64,000 nt of DNA, from NCBI RefSeq assembly GCF_018141445.1, contig NZ_CP058649.1, positions 1,197,001 to 1,261,000 of the forward strand, in the 5' to 3' direction. Within the stretch, counting starts at the first letter, position 1, and each line of letters begins with the position of its first letter. Shown here in pieces: positions 55,222 to 64,000 of the stretch. A program made the position numbers and the translations under genes. Origin of the DNA: Vallitalea pronyensis. Lineage in GTDB: Bacteria; Bacillota; Clostridia; Lachnospirales; Vallitaleaceae. A model generated the notes under the pieces. The model ran no database searches. It saw nothing but the letters and a program-made list of their open reading frames with translations, and was not told where the DNA came from.

Positions 55222-56478
55222 ATGTGTAAGAATTTGTTCAACATAAAAAAAATGGCTAATATTTTACTAAAAGACATTTGTGAACTTGTTTATGTGGCAG
55301 ATCCAGAGACTTACGATATACTTTATGTGAACAAAAAACTAGAAGACATCATTGATTCAGATGATATATTACAAAAGAAGTGTTATGAATTATTACAGGG
55401 GAGGTCATCACCTTGTTCTTTTTGTACCAACCCTATATTGAAGAAGGCTAAGGATAAGAGCTACTCTTGGGAATATTATAATCCAGTGATGGACAAGTTT
55501 TTTTTAATAAAAGATAAATTAATTAAGTGGGATGATGGGCGAGATGTTCGCTTAGAATATGCTTTGGACATTAGCCATTTGAAGAATATGGAAAACAAGC
55601 TGAAAAAGCGGCAGTGTTTGGAGAAACTGATTAACGATATATCCAATAAATTTATTGGTGTTATTGATTTTACCAATACTATTCAAGATGCCCTTAAGCG
55701 GATTGGTGACATCACAAGGGCATCTCGTGTGTACATATTTAACATCTCAAATGGTGTCATGAACAATACCTTTGAGTGGTGTGCGGATGGTGTGGTTTCT
55801 GAGATGCGTTACCTGCAGGGCTTGTCTGTAGATGATTATACATGGTGGATAAGTCTTCTGGAAGAGCAAGGTGTCATTAATATAGATGATATTGAGAAAA
55901 TTGATGATTATTTGATGGAGAAGCGTATATTGCAATCCCAGCAAATCAAATCCTTGTTGGTTTTTCCAACGTATCGGGATTCTCAAATTAATGGTTTTAT
56001 TGGTATAGATCATACAAAAGAGAAACGGGTATGGAATGAGGAAGATATGTCACTCCTTCATGTCACATCACAGATAATCGGCAATGCCATAGAACGGCAT
56101 TATATGGAACAAAAACTGCGAGAATCGGAAAGGGATTATAAAGATATATTTGATAATACAGGTAAACCCACTGTCATTATTGATAGAAAATATACCATTG
56201 TATTGGCTAATGGGGCGTTTTATGCTTTAACAGGTTATGACGAGCAACGTGTTAAGAACATGATACTTACGGATTTATTTTATACGGTGGATTATACAAG
56301 AGTGAAAAGTTGTATGGATAATATGGAAGGGGGAAGTCAATATAAGAATATTCGAATTGCCATTCTAGGGTATTTACAAATACCCATCGATGTGGTCATT
56401 AACATTAATAAAATAGAAGGTTCAAATCGTTTTTTAATGTCATTTATAAAGATTGTCATAGATGATGAGGGAAGATAG
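55222..56478 (+). CDS. PAS-GAF-PAS sensor protein without an output domain
   Basis: 418 residues with GAAGGAGAG before ATG 55222. Residues 12-115 form a PAS domain with the insert LQGRSSPCSFCTN, a Cys-x-x-Cys loop seen in PAS domains of clostridial signalling proteins. A GAF domain (about 130-295; RASRVYIFNISNGVM, SLLVFPTYRDSQINGFIGID) and a second PAS (about 305-415; IFDNTGKPTVIIDRKYTIVL) follow. The protein stops after the second PAS: no kinase, GGDEF, HD or DNA-binding domain. It is soluble. It may be a truncated gene or a regulatory partner. Confidence 0.8.
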   Translation: MCKNLFNIKKMANILLKDICELVYVADPETYDILYVNKKLEDIIDSDDILQKKCYELLQGRSSPCSFCTNPILKKAKDKSYSWEYYNPVMDKFFLIKDKLIKWDDGRDVRLEYALDISHLKNMENKLKKRQCLEKLINDISNKFIGVIDFTNTIQDALKRIGDITRASRVYIFNISNGVMNNTFEWCADGVVSEMRYLQGLSVDDYTWWISLLEEQGVINIDDIEKIDDYLMEKRILQSQQIKSLLVFPTYRDSQINGFIGIDHTKEKRVWNEEDMSLLHVTSQIIGNAIERHYMEQKLRESERDYKDIFDNTGKPTVIIDRKYTIVLANGAFYALTGYDEQRVKNMILTDLFYTVDYTRVKSCMDNMEGGSQYKNIRIAILGYLQIPIDVVININKIEGSNRFLMSFIKIVIDDEGR

Positions 56479-56574
56479 CAGATGTAAATGTTAAGTAAAG
56501 GTTACAAAAAATGTCAATTATTACGCTTGTGTTACATAATGCTTTAGCATCTTTTTTAAAGCGTTTTTTTTTGA

Positions 56575-56580
56575 TATAAT
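56575..56580 (+). promoter_or_regulatory. -10 box of the first amidase gene
   Basis: TATAAT lies in a leader that is similar to that of the second amidase (TGATATAATTTGATAGAAC here, TGGTATAATTTGGATAGAAC there, then GCTAAAT and GAGGTACTT-like words). The leader was thus duplicated with the gene. No clear -35 box. Confidence 0.5.
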
Positions 56581-56681
56581 TTGATAGAACTAGAGTACAA
56601 AAGATGCTAAATTAGGCAAAATAAGGTACTTGGTTTGGTAACAGTTATAATGAGGACTCAATGGACATAAGGGGGAAAGTT

Positions 56682-58997
56682 ATGAAACGCAAAATGGTAA
56701 CAATGGCTTTGGCAATGATTTTTTTCGTGAATATACTGGCTGTAGGTGTACATGCTACAGGAGACAAGCTATATATTCAATATGATGGCGCTATCCATCG
56801 TTATAAGGGACCTTTTGTTAAATTATTAATGGATGGTGAAGAGATTAAGACAGGGGACATGCCAGCCATTATTATCACAGAAGTTATTGAAGGAAAGAGC
56901 TATGCTCGAACACTGGTACCTGTTCGTGAAATATGCGAATCAGCACCATTAGGTGCGGCAGTTGAATGGAATGGACAAAAACAAGAAGTGTACATATCGT
57001 ATAAAGATAAATTTATTGTACTTAAAATAAATGATAAAAAAGCCACTGTTAATAATGAAGAAGTTGTACTGGATGTACCAGCAAAAATCATTAAAGATGT
57101 AAATAAAGAACATGGTAAAACCATGGTGCCCCTTCGATTTGTCATTGAAACCTTTGGTTATGATGTAAAATGGGATGGAGCTACAAGTACGGCAGTTATG
57201 ACCAAGCCTATTATCGATCATCCAGATCCAGAGCCGGATAAGGATCCCGATGAGAATCCAGATACTAACCCAGATACAGATCCTGATAAAGACCCGGATG
57301 ACAATCAAGATCCAGATATTGATCCAGGTGAAAGCTTAGATACGTTAACATCTTCTACCGCTAAAAAACCATTGCCTACAGCTTTGAAGGATCAACCCAT
57401 CGATTGGATGGTAAGCGACGAAGAATTAAAAGAGATTAGCGATACTTATACAGAATCCATTGTTAAAAAGGAACTTCATCCTACGACAGCTATAAAGTCT
57501 GTAGAATTTAAGGAAGAGACATTTAAAAAGTATTTTACCATAAAAGCATCATCAGCCATTACCAATGCAAAAAAAATCTATTGGAACAATAAACTCATCA
57601 TTGATATTGAAAATGCAAAATGGGATATGACAACATATGAGCAAATATTTGATAATAACCCAGTAATAACAGGTGTAAGATCCAGTCAATTCTCATTAAA
57701 TCCTGATATAACACGTGTTGTTTTTGACCTCAAGGGTGAAGGCTACAAATTTGATGTAGCCTTATCAGACGACCGACAAAGCATTCAAGTTACTGTTATG
57801 CGTAATACCATTTATGGGATGCATCTCGGTCAGAATGACCAAGGAGACTTCATAAAAGTTTATGGTGTTAAATCGCCTGATGTAAAGGCTTTTCGCTTAA
57901 GCCATCCTGACCGTATTGTTTTTGATCTGCCTAATACAACAAGTTTATTAAGTACGTTGACTTCAGAAGCCATGGGACAATATGTGAAAACCATTAGAAC
58001 GGCTCAATTTAATAAAGAAACAACAAGAGTCGTAGTTGAAACAGATGGACAAGCGGATTTTGATATCACCCAAACAGGGCAAGGATTAACGATGATTCAA
58101 ATACTTGAACCATCTTATAGCAACATTCAATATACCAATTTGGATAATCCAACCATTGTGTTAGAGAAGAATGGCGCCACAATGGATCTTAATAAAGTGT
58201 CCTATATGGATGATTACCTTAAAAAAGAAAATACCATATCTTTACCAGGTGACTACAGTAAGCTTTTTGGTAAAGGAAATATCAAAGTTAATGATGGTAT
58301 TATTGATTCCATTGATGTTTATAATAATAATGGAAAGACCCAGCTCCATATCAAAGCTAACCATATTTATGAGTTCCGTATTAGGCAAGATGAGGAAAAT
58401 ATCTACTTAAAAGCATATCGGCCTAAGGAACTGTATTCTCAGATTGTTGTGGTAGACCCCGGACATGGCGCAGATGATCCTGGTGCAAACTGTAACGGTT
58501 TATTTGAAAAAGATGTTAATCTGGATATGGTGATGTATGCAAAAAAACACCTTGATCAACATGATGACATTAAAGTGTATTATACGCGATTGGATGACAC
58601 ATACCCTACTTTAGGTGAACGTGCACAATTAGCAAATGATATTGAAGCAGATTTCTTTGTCAGTGTACATAATAACTCTTTTGGAACAAAGGCACATGGT
58701 ACAGAAACCTATTACTTAAGTTATTCAGATACAGAAGGATTAAATGCATATGAACTGGCCGACATATTCCATGATTCACTTATAAAGGAATTGGATACTT
58801 ACGATCGAGGAACTAAAAAAGGTAATTTCTTAGTTCTGCGTGAAACGGATATGCCAGCTGTACTTCTAGAGGTAGCCTTTCTATCCAATACTGAGGATGC
58901 AAAAAGATTGAAAAGTGAAGTGTTCAAGAAAAAATCTGGACTAGCAATATATAATAGTATTGTAGAAACATTCAAGCGTTTTCCAACTGGGCGTTAA
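56682..58997 (+). CDS. Secreted N-acetylmuramoyl-L-alanine amidase, paralogue 1 (Asp/Pro linker)
   Basis: 771 residues from ATG 56682 (AAGGGGGAAA upstream). Signal peptide, then a copper-amine-oxidase-N stalk domain (about 30-175; RTLVPVREICESAPLGAAVE, TMVPLRFVIETFGYDVKWDG). A Pro/Asp/Asn linker follows, then AMIN domains (about 270-560) that bind the cell wall. The C-terminal Amidase_3 domain has the zinc ligands His 595 (VDPGHGADDPG), Glu 609 (FEKD) and His 663 (FVSVHNN) and catalytic Glu 730 (LLEVAFLSN). It cleaves the bond between MurNAc and the stem peptide. Confidence 0.92.
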   Translation: MKRKMVTMALAMIFFVNILAVGVHATGDKLYIQYDGAIHRYKGPFVKLLMDGEEIKTGDMPAIIITEVIEGKSYARTLVPVREICESAPLGAAVEWNGQKQEVYISYKDKFIVLKINDKKATVNNEEVVLDVPAKIIKDVNKEHGKTMVPLRFVIETFGYDVKWDGATSTAVMTKPIIDHPDPEPDKDPDENPDTNPDTDPDKDPDDNQDPDIDPGESLDTLTSSTAKKPLPTALKDQPIDWMVSDEELKEISDTYTESIVKKELHPTTAIKSVEFKEETFKKYFTIKASSAITNAKKIYWNNKLIIDIENAKWDMTTYEQIFDNNPVITGVRSSQFSLNPDITRVVFDLKGEGYKFDVALSDDRQSIQVTVMRNTIYGMHLGQNDQGDFIKVYGVKSPDVKAFRLSHPDRIVFDLPNTTSLLSTLTSEAMGQYVKTIRTAQFNKETTRVVVETDGQADFDITQTGQGLTMIQILEPSYSNIQYTNLDNPTIVLEKNGATMDLNKVSYMDDYLKKENTISLPGDYSKLFGKGNIKVNDGIIDSIDVYNNNGKTQLHIKANHIYEFRIRQDEENIYLKAYRPKELYSQIVVVDPGHGADDPGANCNGLFEKDVNLDMVMYAKKHLDQHDDIKVYYTRLDDTYPTLGERAQLANDIEADFFVSVHNNSFGTKAHGTETYYLSYSDTEGLNAYELADIFHDSLIKELDTYDRGTKKGNFLVLRETDMPAVLLEVAFLSNTEDAKRLKSEVFKKKSGLAIYNSIVETFKRFPTGR

Positions 58998-59012
58998 CGC
59001 TAAGGGAATGAG

Positions 59013-59060
59013 AACTGCCTTGTCAAACATGGTGACATGCTTTGATGGGCAGTTTTTTTA
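59013..59060 (+). terminator. Terminator between the two amidase genes
   Basis: AACTGCCTTGTCAAACATG (59013-59031) pairs with CATGCTTTGATGGGCAGTT (59036-59054), followed by TTTTT. The amidases are therefore separate transcripts. Confidence 0.9.
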
Positions 59061-59065
59061 TCATA

Positions 59066-59178
59066 TAAAAGTTCTCAATTTAACAAATGAGATAGAATCA
59101 TTCTCATTTGTGCTAATGAAACTTTCCTAATGGACAAATCCACTTTGTGTAACGAGGCGTAGCCTCTTTTGTTCCGTT
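59066..59178 (+). repeat. Dispersed hairpin repeat, copy 3
   Basis: It shares AAAGTTCTCAATTTAACAAA and GAAACTTTCCTAA with the copy at 36650. Its first stem is ACAAATGAGA / TCTCATTTGT and its last hairpin is GAGGC-GTA-GCCTC, in place of GCGAC-GTA-GTCGC in copy 1. Base changes on one arm are matched on the other. Confidence 0.7.
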
Positions 59179-59276
59179 TATATGAAGCTTAGTCATGCAT
59201 ATAGGTTGATGCTGAGGAAACGACCCTTTGTACATGGTAATATACATAAAAAGCTTTACTTAAACATTTATTTTGG

Positions 59277-59282
59277 TATAAT
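59277..59282 (+). promoter_or_regulatory. -10 box of the second amidase gene
   Basis: TATAAT with TTTACT 16 bases upstream (59255-59260) forms a plausible promoter about 100 bases before the start. Confidence 0.55.
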
Positions 59283-59379
59283 TTGGATAGAACAGTTGAA
59301 GTAATATTGCTAAATGGGGTAAGATGAGGTACTTTGTTTTACAATAGCTTACGACAACATAAGAAATAAGGGGGACATT

Positions 59380-61725
59380 ATGAAACGTAAATGGATCATA
59401 GGGGTATTAGTCATTATTTTTTTGGTGAGGATACCTTCAGTAAATGTATATGGGGATACGGATAAATTTTATATTCGGTATGATGGTGCAGTCCATCGGT
59501 ACAAAGGACCTTTTGTTAAACTCATTATGGATGGTGAAGAAATTAAGACAGGGGATATGCCAGCCTTGATTATCACAGAGGAGATTGAGGGACAACAATA
59601 TGCCAGAACATTAGTGCCTGTACGAGAAGTATGCGAATCTATTCAATTAGGAGCTACGGTTGAATGGAATGGAGAAAAACAAGAAATCTACATATCATAC
59701 GAAGATAAATTTATTGTACTTAAAATAGATGACAAAAAGGCCATGGTTAATCAGGAAGAGATTGTATTAGATGTACCTGCAAAAATTATTCAAGATGCCA
59801 GTAAAAAACATGGGAAAACCATGGTGCCCCTCCGCTTTGTCGTTGAAACATTTGGTTACGATATTAAATGGGATAGTAAGACAAGTACGGCTACTATGAA
59901 TAAATCAATAGCCAGTGGTCATACAGATGGCAATACAAACGATACAATACATAATCATACAGATGATAACGCTGATAATCATACAGATGATAACGCCCAT
60001 AACACTACAGATAGTCATGTAGATGAAGATCATGATTCAAATAATACCGCAAGTGAAAACATTGATACCTTATCATCTTCTCATGCTAAAAAAACTTTAC
60101 CAACTGCGTTAAAGGATCAGCCCGTTATATGGAGGGTTACGGATGAAGCATTAAGCGATATAGGTAATCTTTATACAGAATCTGTTCTTAAAAAAGAGCT
60201 TCATCCAACAACAAACATAAAATCTGTCGTTTATCAAGAAGATACATTTAAGAAGTACTTTACCATAAAAGCATCCTCTGCTATTACCCATGCAAAGAAA
60301 ATCTTTTGGGACAATAAACTGATTATTGATATTGAAAACGCTAGATGGGATATGGAGAGCTTTGAACAAGTGTTTGATAATAACCCTATCATTACAGGTG
60401 TAAGATCCAGTCAGTCTTCATTTGAGCCAGATATAACACGCGTTGTTTTTGATTTGAAGGGTGAAGGGTATACATTTGATGTGGCTTTAGCGGAAGATCG
60501 ACAAAGCATTAAGGTCTCCGTTTTAAGCAATACCATCTATGGCATACATTTAGGACAGAATAATGAAGGAGACTATATAAAAGTCATGGGTGTCAAATCA
60601 CCTGATGTAAAGGCTTTTCGTTTAAAGCAGCCCGATCGTATTGTCTTTGATTTACCTCATTCAACAACTTTATTAAGTACACTTACATCAAAAGATGTTA
60701 TGGGACAGTATGTTAAGACCATTAGAACAGCTCAATTTAATGAAGAGACCACGAGAGTTGTGGTTGAAACAGATGGACAGGCAGATTTTAATATCTCAAA
60801 ATCTGGAGAAGGTTATACCATGATTCAAATCTTAGAACCTTCTTACAGTAATATTCAGTATACCAATATAGATAATCCTACCATTGTATTAGATAAGCAA
60901 GGCATGACCATGGACATTGGGAAGGTTACTTATTTAAATAACTACCTTAAGAAAGAATATGTTATTACCTTACCTGGTGATTATAGTAGTCTTTTTGGTA
61001 AAGGGAATATGAATGTCAGTGATGGCATTATGGAGTCCATAAATATTAATAATGATAAGGGTAAAACACAGTTACATATTCAATCCAACCGTCTATACGA
61101 GTTCCGTATAATGGAGGATGAACATCATCTATATCTAAAAGCTTTTCGACCAAAAGAACTCTATGCTCAGATTGTTGTGGTAGATGCTGGACATGGAGGA
61201 AAAGACCCAGGTACCATTGGTCACGGTATATATGAAAAAAATCCTAATCTTGATATGGTTTTATATGCAAAAGAATATCTTGATAAAAATGAGAACATAA
61301 AAGTTTACTATACACGATTAGATGATACATATCCAACATACGATGAACGGATAGGTTTAGCAAATGACGTGGAGGCTGATTTTTTTGTCAGTATACATAA
61401 TAACTATTTTGGGACAGAACCAAATGGAACAGAAACCCATTATTGGCGGGATGTTGATACCCAAGGGCTTCATTCAGATGAACTAGCAGATATATTTCAA
61501 AGCTCTTTAATGAAACAACTGGATACCCGTGACCGAGGAACCAAGGAAAGTAATTTCATTGTCCTTCGTGAAACGCATATGCCAAGTGTACTTTTAGAAG
61601 TAGCATTTTTGTCCAATACAGAAGATGCTAAGCGGATAAAAAGTGAAGCTTTCAAGAAAAAGGTTGGTCTGGCAGTTTATAATGCTATTGTTCAAACATT
61701 TGACAGTTTCCCAACGGATCGTTGA
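59380..61725 (+). CDS. Secreted N-acetylmuramoyl-L-alanine amidase, paralogue 2 (His/Asp/Thr linker)
   Basis: 781 residues; a tandem duplicate of the preceding gene, alike through the stalk, AMIN and Amidase_3 domains. The catalytic set is kept (VDAGHGGKDPG, YEKN, FVSIHNN, LLEVAFLSN). The exception is the linker (about residues 185-235): instead of Asp/Pro repeats it is rich in His, Asp, Asn and Thr, with HTDDN-type units, a composition that could bind metal ions. Signal peptide at the N-terminus. Its own promoter and terminator context indicate independent expression. Confidence 0.92.
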   Translation: MKRKWIIGVLVIIFLVRIPSVNVYGDTDKFYIRYDGAVHRYKGPFVKLIMDGEEIKTGDMPALIITEEIEGQQYARTLVPVREVCESIQLGATVEWNGEKQEIYISYEDKFIVLKIDDKKAMVNQEEIVLDVPAKIIQDASKKHGKTMVPLRFVVETFGYDIKWDSKTSTATMNKSIASGHTDGNTNDTIHNHTDDNADNHTDDNAHNTTDSHVDEDHDSNNTASENIDTLSSSHAKKTLPTALKDQPVIWRVTDEALSDIGNLYTESVLKKELHPTTNIKSVVYQEDTFKKYFTIKASSAITHAKKIFWDNKLIIDIENARWDMESFEQVFDNNPIITGVRSSQSSFEPDITRVVFDLKGEGYTFDVALAEDRQSIKVSVLSNTIYGIHLGQNNEGDYIKVMGVKSPDVKAFRLKQPDRIVFDLPHSTTLLSTLTSKDVMGQYVKTIRTAQFNEETTRVVVETDGQADFNISKSGEGYTMIQILEPSYSNIQYTNIDNPTIVLDKQGMTMDIGKVTYLNNYLKKEYVITLPGDYSSLFGKGNMNVSDGIMESININNDKGKTQLHIQSNRLYEFRIMEDEHHLYLKAFRPKELYAQIVVVDAGHGGKDPGTIGHGIYEKNPNLDMVLYAKEYLDKNENIKVYYTRLDDTYPTYDERIGLANDVEADFFVSIHNNYFGTEPNGTETHYWRDVDTQGLHSDELADIFQSSLMKQLDTRDRGTKESNFIVLRETHMPSVLLEVAFLSNTEDAKRIKSEAFKKKVGLAVYNAIVQTFDSFPTDR

Positions 61726-61882
61726 TAAGGTAGATTATTTTCACCCTTTCTGTGGATAATGATTAATTTCAATACTATAATGGGACAGAAAGTAACAAAA
61801 AAACACGGTTGTAGCTGACGCAAATAAGGTATACAATATAATTACCAATTATTTACAATTATGTAGAGGGGAAGGTAATTAT

Positions 61883-62353
61883 ATGAAGCGAGCACTTATT
61901 TTGTCAGCCATGCTGATGTTACAAATTATGCAGATGGCAACCGTTAAGACAAGCTTATTTTATTATGCATGGGATGAAAATGGGCAGGAAAGCATGTTTG
62001 AAGATACCATTGAATTTGACCATCAAGGGAATACAGAAGCTAACTTACAGTTTACATTGCAACGTTTATTTGATAATCAGGACGACCACTATTCTGCTAT
62101 ACCTGAAGGGGTTAGCATCATCCAAATGTTATATATTAATGGGTCTTTAGATGTGGAAGTCTCAAAAGACATCATGAACTATGGGGGAACGGCCCGTGAG
62201 GTAGCAATGGTCAATCAAATACTTGCTACAGTATTTGCATATGAAGACATTAAAACAGTTACATTATTAATAGAAGAAAATGGGAAACTATTGGTTGAAG
62301 GTACAGAAGTAAACGGTTATACTAGAGAAGAATGGGAAGAAAGGATTGAATAA
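61883..62353 (+). CDS. GerMN (GerM-like) domain protein
   Basis: 156 residues with AGAGGGGAAGG before ATG 61883. A hydrophobic N-terminus ([15 protein letters not shown]) may be a membrane anchor or signal. The body has the GerMN pattern: [60 protein letters not shown] and [15 protein letters not shown]. GerM acts in spore cortex and germination in Bacillus and binds SpoIIQ-SpoIIIAH complexes. Lying after two amidases it probably serves the cell wall or spore envelope. Confidence 0.85.
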   Translation: MKRALILSAMLMLQIMQMATVKTSLFYYAWDENGQESMFEDTIEFDHQGNTEANLQFTLQRLFDNQDDHYSAIPEGVSIIQMLYINGSLDVEVSKDIMNYGGTAREVAMVNQILATVFAYEDIKTVTLLIEENGKLLVEGTEVNGYTREEWEERIE

Positions 62354-62355
62354 AA

Positions 62356-63075
62356 TTGTCAAGGATCGATGGAAGAGATAATCAAGATACGCGAGAAGTG
62401 AAAATTACCAAGAACTATATAAAGTACCCAGAGGGTTCTGTGCTCATTGAGATGGGCGACACGAAAGTTATCTGTAACGCAAGTGTGGAAGAAAGAGTAC
62501 CGTCATTCAAAAAAGATTCAGGAGAAGGATGGGTAACTGCTGAATATGCCATGTTGCCAAGAGCGACCTTGGATAGAAATAATCGGGACATACAACGCCT
62601 TAAGAAAAATAACCGTTCCGTAGAAATACAACGATTGATTGGTAGAGCAATTCGAGCTGTTGTGGACTTTAAAGCCTTAGGAGAACGAACAATAACGTTG
62701 GATTGTGATGTGATACAGGCAGATGGTGGGACAAGGACAGCATCCATAACGGGAGCCTATGTAGCGTTTGTACTGGCCTGTAAAAAACTCTTAAAAGATG
62801 GCTTAATTGAAAAAATGCCTTTATCGGCTTATGTTGCAGCCATTAGCGTCGGTGTTGTCGATGGAGAGGTACTATTAGATTTGTGTTATGAAGAAGACAG
62901 TCATGCAACAGTTGATATGAATGTTATTATGACAGAACATGGAGCGTATATTGAAGTGCAAGGAACAGGCGAGCAAGCGCCATTTACAAGGGTGCAGCTA
63001 GATGCTTTATTAAAGAGTGCAGAAAAGGGCATACAGGAGCTTATAGAGATCCAAAAGGAAGTTGTAGAGGCCTAA
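62356..63075 (+). CDS. rph: Ribonuclease PH
   Basis: 239 residues starting at TTG 62356, only 2 bases after the previous stop, with GAAAGGA upstream. [52 protein letters not shown] and [20 protein letters not shown] are RNase PH signatures. It trims tRNA 3' ends using phosphate. The order gerM-like, rph, rdgB, yfcE is a common clostridial gene string. Confidence 0.95.
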   Translation: MSRIDGRDNQDTREVKITKNYIKYPEGSVLIEMGDTKVICNASVEERVPSFKKDSGEGWVTAEYAMLPRATLDRNNRDIQRLKKNNRSVEIQRLIGRAIRAVVDFKALGERTITLDCDVIQADGGTRTASITGAYVAFVLACKKLLKDGLIEKMPLSAYVAAISVGVVDGEVLLDLCYEEDSHATVDMNVIMTEHGAYIEVQGTGEQAPFTRVQLDALLKSAEKGIQELIEIQKEVVEA

Positions 63076-63100
63076 CCGTAAGTAGAAAGGAGACATGCAT

Positions 63101-63706
63101 ATGACCACAAAAGAAAAGATAATATTTGCAACAAAAAATACGGGAAAAATAAAAGAAATTAATGAAATCATGGCAGACAGTCCATATGAAGTAATATCCA
63201 TGGAAGATGCTGGTATACATGTGACAATTATTGAAGATGGGACAAGCTTTGAAGAAAATGCCATTATCAAGGCCAAAAAAGTAAGTGAAGTTGCCCATTG
63301 TATTGTATTGGCTGATGATTCTGGGCTGGAAGTGGATTACATGGATAAAAAGCCAGGTATCTATTCTGCACGTTTTGGTGGAGAAGATACGCCTTATGCC
63401 ATAAAAAATAAGATGATTATTGATCATCTAGAGAATGTTTCAGAAGCCCTCCGTACAGCCCGCTTTGTATGTGTTATTGCGGCTGTTTTTCCAGACGGTG
63501 ATATACGAACCAGTAGAGGTACCATTGAAGGACGTATTATAGAGGAAGAAAGAGGGCAAAATGGCTTTGGGTATGATCCCATTTTTTATGTACCAGAATA
63601 CAACTGTACCACCGCAGAAATGGACAGGGCATTGAAAAATCGCATCAGTCATCGAGGAAAAGCCCTTAGAAGTATGAAAGAACAATTAGAAGAGCGGAAA
63701 TCATAG
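63101..63706 (+). CDS. rdgB: XTP/dITP diphosphatase (HAM1/RdgB)
   Basis: 201 residues. ATG 63101 has AAAGGAG 8 bases upstream; ATG 63095 is only 2 bases from it. FATKNTGKIKEI (residues 9-20), DGTSFEENAIIKAK, LADDSGLEVDYM, GVYSARF-like GIYSARFGGED, GFGYDPIFYVPEY and ISHRGKAL follow the family. It hydrolyses non-canonical purine nucleoside triphosphates, keeping the nucleotide pool clean. Confidence 0.95.
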   Translation: MTTKEKIIFATKNTGKIKEINEIMADSPYEVISMEDAGIHVTIIEDGTSFEENAIIKAKKVSEVAHCIVLADDSGLEVDYMDKKPGIYSARFGGEDTPYAIKNKMIIDHLENVSEALRTARFVCVIAAVFPDGDIRTSRGTIEGRIIEEERGQNGFGYDPIFYVPEYNCTTAEMDRALKNRISHRGKALRSMKEQLEERKS

Positions 63707-63771
63707 TTCACTAAAAGTTTGCTTATGGGCTTCTGACGTCATGATCAGACATCGTATATTATGGAGGAATT

Positions 63772-64000
63772 ATGAAAATACTTATAATAAGTGACACCCA
63801 TGGTCATATAGCAAATGCAACAAAAATTGTTAAGCAAATAACAGATTTTGATCGAATTATACATTTAGGTGATATGGAACAAGATGCAGAGGCATTAGAT
63901 TGTATGTGCCCCATACCCATTGATTATGTACCAGGAAACTGTGATTATGCTTCAAAAGCTCCTCGAGAGAAAGTATTAGCATTCTATGGTGTTAAGCTAT
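63772..64000 (+). CDS. YfcE/MJ0936-type metallophosphoesterase (cut by window edge)
   Basis: The first 76 residues of a gene that runs off the window. GGAGG lies 7 bases before ATG 63772. MKILIISDTHGHIANAT, IIHLGDMEQDAEAL and YVPGNCDYA are the first three metal motifs of calcineurin-like phosphodiesterases. It is related to the protein at 36.0 kb and belongs to the rph-rdgB string. Confidence 0.88.
   Translation, partial: MKILIISDTHGHIANATKIVKQITDFDRIIHLGDMEQDAEALDCMCPIPIDYVPGNCDYASKAPREKVLAFYGVKL

Overview
The window reads as a low-GC, gene-dense, spore-forming Clostridia chromosome. Supporting signs are strong AGGAGG ribosome binding sites, frequent TTG/GTG starts, T-tailed terminators, and sporulation-type genes (CotH-like, GerMN, DUF4489). 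The gene set resembles Vallitalea-like Lachnospirales, but that placement is inference. I saw no rRNA, tRNA, CRISPR array, prophage or intact transposase.

Layout. 0-0.6 kb: end of a CotH-like gene. 0.77-7.65 kb: a class I lanthipeptide operon (precursor, LanB, LanT, LanC) with a near-consensus promoter; the precursor core is five tandem Tyr-Thr-Ser-x-Cys units. 7.7-13.4 kb: a divergent membrane-stress cluster (RCK potassium channel, membrane aminopropyltransferase, two DUF350 proteins, DUF4247, DUF4178 on minus; YjfI-like and PspA on plus). 13.43-13.68 kb: a probable structured non-coding RNA with its own terminator. 14-16.8 kb: DUF4489 and seven-repeat SBBP proteins, possibly spore surface. 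17.2-22.3 kb: DeoR regulator, class II aldolase, glutamine synthetase, serine hydrolase. 22.7-29.05 kb: threonine aldolase plus a complete arginine > agmatine > putrescine > carboxyspermidine > spermidine route. 29.4-43.1 kb: mostly housekeeping and membrane genes, with an intergenic pair of small-RNA-like repeats (34.8-35.35 kb) and two copies of a dispersed hairpin repeat flanking a DUF1189 gene.

44.3-54.7 kb: a run of genes matching flavin-based extracellular electron transfer: type II NADH dehydrogenase with a membrane tail, EetA-like and EetB-like proteins, UbiD/UbiA/UbiX-type quinone genes, an ABC transporter, a one-domain FMN-binding lipoprotein and a CitA/CitB-type two-component system. 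55.2-64 kb: an orphan PAS-GAF-PAS sensor, two tandem paralogous cell-wall amidases with unrelated linkers, then gerM-like, rph, rdgB and a truncated yfcE-type phosphodiesterase.

The most novel-looking items are the repeat-built lanthipeptide, the rearranged electron-transfer locus with its minimal flavoprotein, the structured RNA at 13.4 kb, the tandem C-rich sRNA-like elements and the covarying hairpin repeats. All assignments come from reading the sequence; no database search was run.
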